From Silurus meridionalis (lineage: Eukaryota > Chordata > Actinopteri > Siluriformes > Siluridae), in assembly GCF_014805685.1 (NCBI RefSeq), contig NC_060899.1, positions 8,952,290-9,016,289 of the forward strand: DNA of 64,000 bases, written 5' to 3'. The translations under genes and the position numbers were made by a program. The notes beneath the pieces are model-generated. The model had not been told where the DNA came from. It saw nothing but the letters and a program-made list of their open reading frames with translations, and did no database searches. Below, piece after piece: positions 29,809 to 39,184 of the stretch. The stretch's first letter is position 1; each line of letters opens with the position of its first letter.

Positions 29809-32231
29809 GGGTGTGTGTATGTGTGTGTGTGGTAGAAGATGTTGGAGGACAGGCAGATCAGCTCTATCACAATGAAGTTGAGCCTGGACCTGGTGCAATG
29901 TGGTGGTGGTGATGACGCATGTCCATCTGTGAGACACTCGCTAAAAGACTGATTATTTCAGATTATTGCTAATTCAGAGGGAGGGCTGGAGATTAGAGGT
30001 CATAGATATAGCTAAAGTTAACCAGACTCAGTTCCTCTATCTCTTTTAATCTCTGTCTCTCACACATTAACAGAGTGTGGTGTATAGGGTCTATCATGGG
30101 TTTTAAATTGAGATTAAATGAAGTATAGTGAAAATTTAATTTGGATAAACAAATCAAGGAAGGGAATAAAGATCTACTGGCATTTTAAGTGCATTTAACC
30201 CTGTACAGGATCAAGCATAAAACTGCAATAATTAATGCCAAATCAGTTATTGTGTAGGTATATGTGCATTTATGTGTGCTTTTTATTAACATATAAAATA
30301 ATGTGTCATACATACGGCCCCATGCCAACATTTCAGTCTCTTAATCCCATCTGAAATAACTCTGTATGTGATAATCTAAAACAACTGCTGTGCAGCACTC
30401 TAAACCCAGGTTCCAGGAAGTCTTCCTGAGAGGGAGATGGGCTATTGCATCACATTTTACTAAGTTTGTATAGAATGAGATCAGGGGTATTGCAAATATA
30501 TTTCCTGTTGTTAAAATATCAACAATAATCACACCCTAAAAATTATATTTAATAATTAAGTCTTATTATTAATAATAATAATTAATAATAATAATAAATA
30601 CAAAAGTATTTAGAATTATTGTCCATCCAAACAGAATTAATATATTTCATGTTATTCAAAGATCAATCTTATTAAATATTATAATCTAAAAAAAATGAAT
30701 AATCAACCTAAAGATGCAACTGATTTAAATACATAAACCAAACTAATAGCTTGATAAATTAAGTGTGTTTTATGCGGAATGTGTTTTAGCCAACATTACA
30801 AAACACTGTTCGCCGACAATACCCGAAGAGAAGTGGCGTCTGCCTCTTTAACCACAGAGCCATGCCAGACAGCATGTCTATCTCTAAACATGTCTATCTC
30901 TGCATGGAATGGCTGCCATCAGGAATGGGAGTATTCTCTTCTATTTTCAGCCTCCACAGTGGTTCTGTGCTCTGCTAAAAGACTCTTATCTCAGCTCGGG
31001 CTCTCAAGGTCGAGAGCCTCTGAACCCCAACAGCTAAAAAGGAGGTTCAGTGTAAACACCAGCCATTATATCATATGTTAGTGGAGGATTACTGTAGCAC
31101 TATAGGGGAATTCACTGAGAAATAAATAATGTGTTATTTGTCCATGTTAGACCATAAGTGCAAGTGTGCTTTATAAGTGTGCTAAATAGCAAGTGTGTTT
31201 ATATGTCATATGTAACTACACGACACAATATAGTCTATAATAATAGAGCAACTTATACATGTAATGTGATATTACTTACAGATTTGTAACAAATCTGATA
31301 TAACCTCCAGATATGATAGAATAAAAAGAAAAGCAGGAATAAATTAACATTAAATAGATCATGTGTTAAGAACTGCATGTTATTCATATAATTTACATCC
31401 TTCAAATCATTAAGAGTTCACTATACCCTGTGGATGGGAGCACTGTCATCCTAGAAGAGACAACTCTTATCATGAGAAAAACATTTCGTTATAGGTTAAA
31501 AGTGATCAGCCTGAAAAAAACATTGTTTTGATTTATGGTGACCACCCATTTAAGCAGACCAGTAGATCTAAAGCATGCCAGTTAAATTCTTCAACAGTAT
31601 AACAGCTATATATATTTTTTTTAATGTGATAATATCTTTAAATATTAGGATAGAAATGACACTGCTGAGCTTTCTAATTAGTAAGCAATAAAACACACAG
31701 GCATGATCATGCTAAAACCTGAAAATACTCTTATACTGATGTCATTAGATACTACATGAACATTAAAAAATCTAAAATATGCATTTAGTGAAATAATTAG
31801 ACCTATTTAGATTAGGTTTTTATACATTAAATCAATAGATTCACACATACCCCACTACCACCACTACTAATACTACTACTACTAATAATAATAATATTAT
31901 AAATGATATATTAATTGCACTAGGCTACTGTAAAGCCTCATTCCTTATAACAAATAATGAATAATTAATGACATCCTTATACAGCCAATATTATTTGTGC
32001 TGTGTCATGAATCTGTGGCTCAGAAAATTTATTTTGTTTAAAGACTCATTTATTGAGACAATACTGTAATTATTGTGACTGACCAAATGAGTGACAGATC
32101 AAATTCATGGAACTGACTGGCATGGCGAAATAGAAAAAATGCAAATGAAAAATAAAATAAATGAACAATCACTGTATAAACTTGTACATACACAATATGA
32201 AGCGAGTTATATGGCAGGAATTGCTCTGTAA

Positions 32232-32272
<41 letters not shown>

Positions 32273-32980
32273 TTGTTTAGCCAAGGTGGGGTTTGAAATC
32301 TTCCCAGCATTGAGCTATTGGCATACTTCTTTCACTTCTTCTGTGTACAGGAAAGATGCCTGATGTGGAAAAGTCACCGTGGAGAAGTAGTTGGAGGCAA
32401 AGTCGTTGTAAAAACTAATATATTACTACGCAATAAATTCATTAAACTGAAGATATGGAGCTTTGAAAATATTTAGCCTATTTAAGCTTTTACATTATAC
32501 AGATTCCTTTTTATAATAAAATAATTATTCGAACTATTCTTTTATAATAAAATAACTTATACAAGCATGCACTACTCAATGTAATAACACTTGAACTTAA
32601 CTTTTATTCTTACATGATAATTAACACATTCACAAACATATACTTAACTTTAGCGCGTTCATACGCCTTAACTCATCATTAGTTTATATAATTCTTGTAT
32701 TATTGCATAATTACTGTTACTATAAATTGTTCATGCTTTGTTGCATTCAATTATTTCACGTGCCCATTTCCAATGCATGCTCGATCAGTTAATATGAAAG
32801 GACATCTGAATGAAAATGTCTAATATTACTGCTAATAAGGGAAGAAATTTGCTTGTGTCGTGCAAAAAAAAACAACCGGATTGTTCACGTCGTGCAAAGA
32901 ACACCGTGCTAATTGATGACTGCTTTGGCGCGTTTGGTCTGGGTTTTGCTTTAACCTTGATGGCAATGTAGAGCTCGGTG
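28100..32980. other. Intergenic DNA between nudt16 and the mir-499 locus
   Basis: No exon could be supported. It contains a GGAT tetramer array (29363-29436), a GT repeat (29771-29831), AAT repeats near 30575 and ATT repeats (32229-32270). The 88- and 100-codon frames overlap repeats or lack family motifs. Confidence 0.55.
29363..29436. repeat. (GGAT)n tetranucleotide array
   Basis: About 18 copies of GGAT without interruption until a final GGATGAAT. Confidence 0.93.
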
Positions 32981-32999
32981 CAGAAATGTTGAGCACCGG

Positions 33000-33240
33000 C
33001 GAACATCAGTGGGCTTTTTATAAATAGTCGGCGGTACAGTAGAGTAGAGAGAGCCGAGCGCGGATAAAAATGCTGCTGGCCTTTTGTGCACGCGCGCAGC
33101 CAATGAGCGCGGGGCTGGCGGGTCCGAGCGCGCGCGCGTTTTCTCCCCTTTCTGCCCAAGTCTGACCTTGAGGGAGACAATAAAAGAGGGTCAGAGCGCG
33201 CGCCTGGGGCAAGCCGACCACCGAGAGCCTTCCACAGGTC
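33000..33240 (+). promoter_or_regulatory. CpG-rich promoter-like block of the mir-499 host locus
   Basis: A sharp GC- and CpG-rich island (33050-33235) stands in AT-rich surroundings. TTATAAATAG at 33018-33027 fits both the MEF2 consensus YTA(W)4TAR and a TATA box, which would place a start near 33050. A reverse ATTGG-type CCAAT motif (CCAATGAG) lies near 33100 and a second TATA-like AATAAAAGAG near 33179. CTTCCACAG followed by GTCAGT at about 33237 could be the donor of a noncoding first exon. All reads in the direction of mir-499. That it still drives mir-499 is inference. Confidence 0.5.
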
Positions 33241-33407
33241 AGTACCCACGTGCACTCCTGTGTGCAATATGTTCTAATGTCCTTTGACTTCTTTTTTTTT
33301 ATTCTCAAATGACAGGAGCTTCCATTTAAGGCTGTTTCAGTAAGAGGCGACGTACTTTTCTGCAGTGTTTTTAGATGCTCATTGACCTGGATGTGTGTGT
33401 GCTGTAG

Positions 33408-33529
33408 AAGTCTTGCGGCCCGGAAAGGTTTCTTGTGTCCTGCCTCCGTGGAGCTCAGAGAGTTTGACGAGGCCGCGATGGGTTTGCGCACAACCAACCT
33501 GGGGCTGTGCATGCGCAGAGCGCTGGAAG
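33408..33529 (+). pseudogene. Myosin relic: possible first coding exon
   Basis: An acceptor-like GTGTGCTGTAG precedes it and GAAG/GTACTG follows. The frame from 33448 reads VELREFDEAAMGLR, resembling the EFGEAAPxLR start of myosin heavy chains, with the start codon position now GTG. This is the least certain of the relic exons; a short match to a conserved N-terminus could be chance, but position and strand fit. Confidence 0.5.
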
Positions 33530-34602
33530 GTACTGTCTCCTCCACCCGCGTGTTAATCAGGAAACACTTGTTTAACGTTAAAATGAACAAACCTAGTACT
33601 TAGTGATGCATGACTTGCAGAAGTGCGGCGTGTACTTTAACTGCATGCTTGTGTAAAAGACAGATAAAAATAGATTGTTTCCTGTAATCATATATAAAAT
33701 TGGCACAAGAACACTTTTTCTTTTCTGATACCATGTGTCAACTGAAATCAATAGATAAAAAAAACTACCAAACTTTATAACCAAATCTGTTCCAAAAAGA
33801 AATACAGGGCCAAAAGAAGCATAGGCTAAAATATGACACACAGGACTGCAGCTTTTATACAATTCTTTTCAACACCTTCACACAAGTAAACATGTCACAA
33901 GAATATTAAAATACAAAAGATTTATGAATTATACATTGAAAAATAATCTACAATGTAAGAAATCTACAGAATGGATACTGCTTTTACCACTTGATCTGCT
34001 TTAACCCACTTGATTTTCTCTGATATTTTTATTACATTTGTAACATCACAACAGAAAGATTCCCCTCTAACATCCAAACCACCGTTTTTGCTTGTACTGA
34101 CCTATTCTTTACCTGAACTTTAAAAAAACACACATTAATACAAAAAAGACCTAATGTAAAGCCAAGAATAAAGGAAATCTTTCTTTATATTATTTATGAG
34201 GAAGATAAAGATAGCAGTCGATTCAGTTCTTTCAGATCCTTGGTGAGTCCTTGGTTTGGAGATTTAAACAAAGTAGATGGAAGGAATGATAGAACGTTTG
34301 TTTGGCTAAATAATATATTTAAAGTAGTGAACATCAGGTAAATATATATTAAAAAAGGTAAAATATACAATTATATAACTAATATAACCATTATGGTGAG
34401 TAATGTGGGAAATGTGGAAGTTAGATTCACACTGGCTTACAAAAGAAATGAAATAATGACAGCTCTTTAAGCCTCATAAAATGGTGGCGAACGGACACAT
34501 TAGAACAAGTGTTTATTCTTCATGCTGTGGTTTAATTTTTTTATCCTTCTAATCAAAATCTTTGATTTCAGGTCTTTGCTGTCCTCGTCTTTGTGCTTCC
34601 AG

Positions 34603-34759
34603 TCTGTGGATCTCCAGACGGCTGTTCTATGTAACAGAGAACCCTAACAAATGGCGACGTCGACTCTGCTGATGTCATCTCTGATTATAAAAGAGAGCTC
34701 AGACACATGATCTGAAATCTACTCCATTGCTGACAATGCACACAATGACACGCAAAAAC
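34603..34759 (+). pseudogene. Myosin relic: head exon with NPxKW block
   Basis: A pyrimidine-rich tract ending TTGTGCTTCCAG leads in and GTAAGC follows. The 157-base interval equals the 52 codons plus one base I count for the intact exon. Three frames together carry the exon: RRLFYVTENPNKW (family LFCVTVNPYKW), then SADVISDYKRE (PEVVAAYRGK), then EIYSIADNAHND (HIYSIADNAYND). At least two frameshifts and several stops separate them. Confidence 0.85.
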
Positions 34760-35108
34760 GTAAGCCAATATGCACTTTGTGTAAATCAGTATGTTCGTGG
34801 TAAATAACATGCCTCATGACAGTAGGTCTCTCCTTTTCATGTCACCTTTTTATATTTCTACACAAAGCAAGTTCATACATTCTACAAACTTTTACTAAAT
34901 ATTTTTATATAGATATATAGAATTAAAAAGTAAATCTAAACATCCTTCTTCGCCAGTTCTTCATTGTACTTAGCTAGACATGAGCTCTTTGCAGTTGGAG
35001 GAACTCCTTCTGTTACTGTCTGTTAAAATCTTATAAGCAGTTCACCAACCCGTTCTGTTTTATGCATGATGTTTATTGTTCTTAGCCTATTTCTCTTTCT
35101 CTTTACAG

Positions 35109-35262
35109 TTTCGAGCAGTTGTGCATCAGTTTCACAGCTGCCAAACTTCGGCAGCTTTTTTTAACCAGCACGTGTTCGTTTTGGAGCTGGGGAATATAAC
35201 ATATGGCATTCAATGGACTTTTATTGACTTTGGCTTAGATCTACATTGACCTCATTGAGTAG
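35109..35262 (+). pseudogene. Myosin relic: relay-helix exon
   Basis: The acceptor CTCTTTCTCTTTACAG and donor GTGAGT are intact. Frame 1 reads FEQLCISFTAAKLRQL. One inserted base shifts to FFNQHVFVLELGNITYGIQW, then TFIDFGLDL, and after a small deletion a third frame gives IDLIE followed by TAG in place of the usual lysine. The family sequence at this place is FEQLCINFTNEKLQQFF, HHMFVLEQEEY, EWTFIDFGMDL, IDLIEK. The match is too long for chance. Confidence 0.92.
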
Positions 35263-35347
35263 GTGAGTTCCTGCTTTATAAGTAAGATTAAGTCATAATA
35301 ACTGCTAATTTTTTTTATCCTCAGGAATGTACTTTATTGTGCTGATG

Positions 35348-35560
35348 CCATCTTCTGGGAATAATGTCTGTAACATAGGAGGGTGTGCATGTTCCCTAAG
35401 CCCTCACACATGGAAACACTAATTTCTTCAAACACCCAAGCAAATTGTACACTAAGACAGTTCATCATGCTGATAATGAGATCTCAAAATGAGACTGTTT
35501 TGGATACCTTCCAAACATCGTCTTTCAAGTCAATGACAAGTCTGAGTAGTCGTTTTATTA
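35348..35560 (+). pseudogene. Myosin relic: head exon after the relay exon
   Basis: Reads GIMSVT, stop, E, then after a one-base shift CMFPKPSHM (family GIMSILEEECMFPKATDM). Further on it reads QNETVLDTFQTSSFKSMTSL (family [20 protein letters not shown]). The middle of the exon is diverged. It follows the relay relic directly, as in intact myosin genes. Confidence 0.88.
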
Positions 35561-35923
35561 ATTTCATAATAACTTGAATGTACAGCTGAATCTTTATTTA
35601 CTATTTTTATTCTAAAGAAGGAAAAAACATTGACAAAATTTCTATTCAAGTTTAATAGTATATTTATTCTGTATTAGGAGTGAAGCTTAGGGAAAAAAAG
35701 AAAAGGGTTTCCTCCAGAAAAAAGCAATTAATTACAGCACTCAATTTGAGTTTGAATGCAGAAATTGAAAAACCTGCTTAATTAAGGTATTAAAATCCGA
35801 TGCAAAAGAACAAAGCAACATTCGAGTGAAGCTGCATGTAGAATATGTGTATTAGATAAATATGTAGAGATTTAAATTCAATAAGGAACATTTTTACGGA
35901 CCTATAACGCCTGCATTGATGTT

Positions 35924-36003
35924 GGAGCGTGAGGCAGTTAAGACTTGCAGTGATGTTTAGGTAACTTCACCCATGAACATCACTTTAAGTCTGTGCTGGC
36001 TCC
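35924..36003 (+). ncRNA. mir499: microRNA precursor mir-499
   Basis: The 5p arm at 35938-35958 matches vertebrate miR-499-5p over its whole length, including the seed TAAGACTT and the end GATGTTT. The 3p arm at 35976-35997 (AACATCACTTTAAGTCTGTG...) matches miR-499-3p. The arms pair through GCAGTGATGTT/AACATCACTTT and AAGACTT/AAGTCTG, with an outer GGAGC/GCTCC closure and a loop around GTAACTTCACCCATG. In vertebrates miR-499 is a heart- and slow-muscle myomiR normally cut from an intron of MYH7B/MYH14; targets include fast-fibre programme repressors such as Sox6. Here it lies among relic exons of that host, so it must be transcribed without an intact myosin mRNA. Expression itself cannot be judged from sequence. 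Confidence 0.96.
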
Positions 36004-36488
36004 ACTCTTACCAGCAACACAACGTTCAGTGAGGTAAGAAATCATAGACCATCAATTTGGTTCAGCAAAACTATGACAAATGGATTTTTTTTTACATGGT
36101 CAGTAGTGTTGTACAGTCACCACCTTGCTTACTGACTAATGATGAATTTGTCACTTATTTTCAGACAAGAATCTAACCTGAGAAGAACCTAATCTTTACT
36201 TCTGTAACATCACATTGCCACTTTATTTAGAGTCTGCTCTTAAGTATGATGGAGGTGTCTTTGATCCTTTACCACACGATGATGTTCTGGAAATTTTGTT
36301 TTGGCGGATGGGATTTTTTTTTAACCCAAATCCTGTGTTCCAAACAATGGTGAGTTTTAAGATTTTCGTTCATTTAATATAAAGGATATGTTGAGTTAAT
36401 AAACAAACAAGAAATGTTTTAATGCTTCTTCCTATACTTTAATCAGTTTTGTTTTGACCAAAACTTCGGAATCTTGATCACTTCTAAC

Positions 36489-36575
36489 TATCCAAAGGAT
36501 AAATGGACAACAAGGCTGGTGAGAAACTGGATACTGCAGTACATGTTAGCCAAAACAAAGATTCATCCCTTTTTG
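36489..36575 (+). pseudogene. Myosin relic: neck (IQ) exon
   Basis: Reads KDKWTTRLVRNW followed by AKTKIHPFL. The intact family reads QWNIRAFMGVKNW and FKIKPLL, so W-x-x-R, V-K/R-N-W and K-I-x-P-x-L line up with small indels. It lies about 500 bases 3' of mir-499, the expected order. Short and diverged, so moderate confidence on its own. Confidence 0.6.
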
Positions 36576-37508
36576 TTTTTTGTTTTTTGTTTCTCTCTAT
36601 TCTTGATTTCTTTCATGCTGGTCTTCTTGGTCATCTGCAAGTCTTCCACTTGTTTTACATATTTAAATCAGCAACAGTTTAAATTAAGTCAGGAAAGGAA
36701 ATAGTGAATGGCTTAGCACAATTATTATGGTTAAGTGTTCTAGAGTTAAATCCTAAGCTAAATGCTAGAGAGAATGTTTTTTTTTTATGGCTGAAAGTTT
36801 GTAAAGAATGCATGAGGTATGTCTGTCGTGTGGTGTGGCGTGTGTCCATTGTGTCCACAAACCCGTCCATGATTGTGTGTGGCCTCTTTAATAAGCCTGT
36901 TAAACCCCTTCTACCCCGAATAGCATTGACAAAAGCAGGTGTGGTGGTGGGTCATGTGGTTGCTCAAAGCAACCACATGCCAGTTGTTCAGTATTCTTTC
37001 CCCAGTATGGCCCCTTCCCCCCATTATAAATAACCTCCATCTATCCCACTCCTCTTTCCCTTACTGCTTTGTTAGGAATAGTTGCTGTCAAGAGCATACG
37101 CATCGCTGAGATGCCAGCCCAGGTGATTGAGGATTAAGTCCTCTTGTTTCAGCAGTAAGTTGGGTTGCAGATAATGAACGACCTCTGTCCAACCTCTGAC
37201 TGAGTGTCCCTGATTGTAATGCCATGCCAGCAATGCGGAATTGATTTACTTTTCAGGCATGTCCAGTGTCACCATGGGCTTACTGATATAGAACACAAGA
37301 CACAATGGCGTGTGCTGGTTTGACCCTATTTGGTGCTGAGCTAATTTAGAACAATGGCGGAGGCAAGTCTATGTTCCACCATTAAATTGGAAACTGTTGC
37401 TCTCCAACTTGCACCCGAATGAAAAGAAAAAGATACTTACCATACTGTACTTTTATATTGCTGTTGTCATAAGACTTGTAAAATGTCCATTATCATTTTT
37501 CCCCCCAG

Positions 37509-37735
37509 AAGAAAGAGCTGGCCTGAGTAAGTGGTTTGTTAAGCAGAAAAGACCATCCATTACATCACATATAAAAAGACTCTTGATTAAGAGTGCCAAT
37601 CAGGCAGCACTGGAGGAACCGCTTCGGTTGCAGGGGTCAAAGTATGCAGATGATGTAGAAGACCTATCTGAAATGGTGCTCCACCTCAGCAATGCTTACA
37701 AACAGACAAGTGAATCACAATTCATAAACCAAAAG
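37509..37735 (+). pseudogene. Myosin relic: rod (coiled-coil) fragment in a 156-codon open frame
   Basis: Residues encoded at 37610-37720 read EEPLRLQGSKYADDVEDLSE and then MVLHLSNAYKQTSESQ. The myosin rod has NEALRLKKKMEGDLNEM and EIQLSHANRQAAEAQ: DL-x-EM, LS-x-A, Q-x-x-E-x-Q and LRL agree. A strong acceptor-like TTTTTCCCCCCAG ends at 37508. The enclosing frame (37397-37867) is unusually long for this AT-rich DNA, but the parts outside the rod match resemble nothing I know. Confidence 0.6.
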
Positions 37736-38013
37736 TCAACATTTCTACACCATAAACAACGAAGTATCGATTCAATAAATAAGTTAAACAAATGGAAGCT
37801 AAGTGGCATTAACAAACTATGGGAATGGATCTTGAAGAGTCTGGACATTGGAATGAAGATCTCATGAAACAAATGGCAGCAACAGATCATCAAAACATCT
37901 TTCTGAAAAAACTTCCAACAGTAATTCCCAGAAAGTGAAAATTTTGCATGCACAGATAAACAAAGATAACACAATTACCACATAGGGAAGTAATTCTGAT
38001 GATTGAATGTGTG

Positions 38014-38093
38014 CTGAACCTGAAAAAGAAGCTCGAAAGTGATATCTCAAATGTGGCTTTGATGCAATGGTGATGCAAAGCTCAGGAGAGCAT
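38014..38093 (+). pseudogene. Myosin relic: C-terminal rod fragment
   Basis: Reads LNLKKKLESDISNV, against LINQKKKLEADLSQ in the intact rod, and 6 bases later in another frame DAMVMQSSGEHLQ, reminiscent of DAAMMAEELKKEQ. Order and strand agree with the other relics. Weak alone. Confidence 0.5.
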
Positions 38094-38109
38094 CTACAGA
38101 TTGGAAGGT

Positions 38110-39180
38110 TAGTGTGCATTGTATCATCTTGAACCATTCTTTCTTGCTTGCATTGCAGTTCCCAACTTCTAGGAAAGCACATGCAGTGTTCAAATTGGTG
38201 CACATCAGCACACAAGTACAAGTAACTTTAACAGTATTCAAGGTGCAAGGATGGAACAATATTAACAAAAGAATTTCTGCTTCAGAAACATCCACTATAG
38301 TGCAAAGGAGAACAGACATGGATGATTCTCGAACCAACCGACTGTGCTTATGCTAAAGACAAACACATTATCAATCCACTAATGTTCTTATATTTAGAGC
38401 AGGTGAGTCTTCTCATTAAACTATTCTAATGAAGCATACACCTCTTTCTAATTTTTATGGAGTTTGAGGATTCTTTGTAATGTAGACAGAAAAAAATTAA
38501 TCATTGCTTTTGCATAGTAAATATTTCATGCAGTATTAAGATGTTTTTTAGAACATGTTGCCAGAAATGATTAAAAATCGTGAAACATAAATAAAGAGAA
38601 TTACTAGCTTGATGTTGTAAGTGCTGTTCTTTCTGAAATGATTTTAAACTAAAGGTAACAAGATTGTACATTTTGATGATGTTCTTTTCATTGCAATAGG
38701 ATACCTCTTAGCTATTAAACAGCATAACATTTCCACCAAGAGTGTTACATAATCGTGAGGCTCATCTGTTGCTTCGAACACCCTCATACCTCACACTGTC
38801 AAAACACTATCCAGACAAGCATCCAGCCCTCATGCACAACACATTATCTTGTTTTGATTCATGAATCATTTGTTACATTGAAAAAAAGCACATAATTGGT
38901 TACTCTGCGAATGTGGCAGTTTCATACACCATATCTGACATCTGGATGTTACCCAATTACTGACAAACAGCATTGAAGCGTCGGTATTTTAGCTACTTGA
39001 ACGATCAACGAGGATAATAATAGGTTTACGGCAACCTGTGTCTTGTTTTCATATGTTTGTCACATCTCACAACTTCATGAAATGAAATATATCAGTGGAC
39101 AGAATCTGAGAATACAACTATGCAATAAAACATACAGATACCTTAACAATATTACTATCTGGCTGCATTTCTTGTCACAA
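38110..39180. other. Downstream of the myosin relic, nothing recognised
   Basis: No exon or mobile element could be supported between the last rod relic and the LINE copy at 39185. Further eroded myosin sequence may be present below the level readable by eye. Confidence 0.45.
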
Positions 39181-39184
39181 TGTA

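Larger units (their letters stand above)
33408..38105 (+). pseudogene. myh7b: Relic of a sarcomeric myosin heavy chain gene (MYH7B/MYH14 type), mir-499 host
   Basis: A decayed unitary pseudogene. Separate segments resemble myosin heavy chain exons in the right order and strand: start (33408-33529), head exon (34603-34759), relay exon (35109-35262), next head exon (35348-35560), neck (about 36489-36575) and rod (37610-37720, 38014-38093). Frameshifts, in-frame stops and missing exons (P-loop, switch, most of the rod) rule out a functional motor. A complete mir-499 hairpin sits between the last head relic and the neck relic, where intronic mir-499 is expected in MYH7B. The convergent neighbour trpc4ap matches the human MYH7B-TRPC4AP arrangement. 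No sign of retroposition: fragments keep introns and several splice sites. The myosin identity rests on motifs read by eye; the MYH7B assignment rests on mir-499 and synteny. Confidence 0.88.

Noticed and set aside
33478..34672. A two-exon ORF of about 50 residues starting MGLRTTNLG and joined at 34572
   Set aside because: A better acceptor at 34602 gives an exon of myosin length, and the downstream residues are a shifted myosin motif, so the small ORF is incidental.
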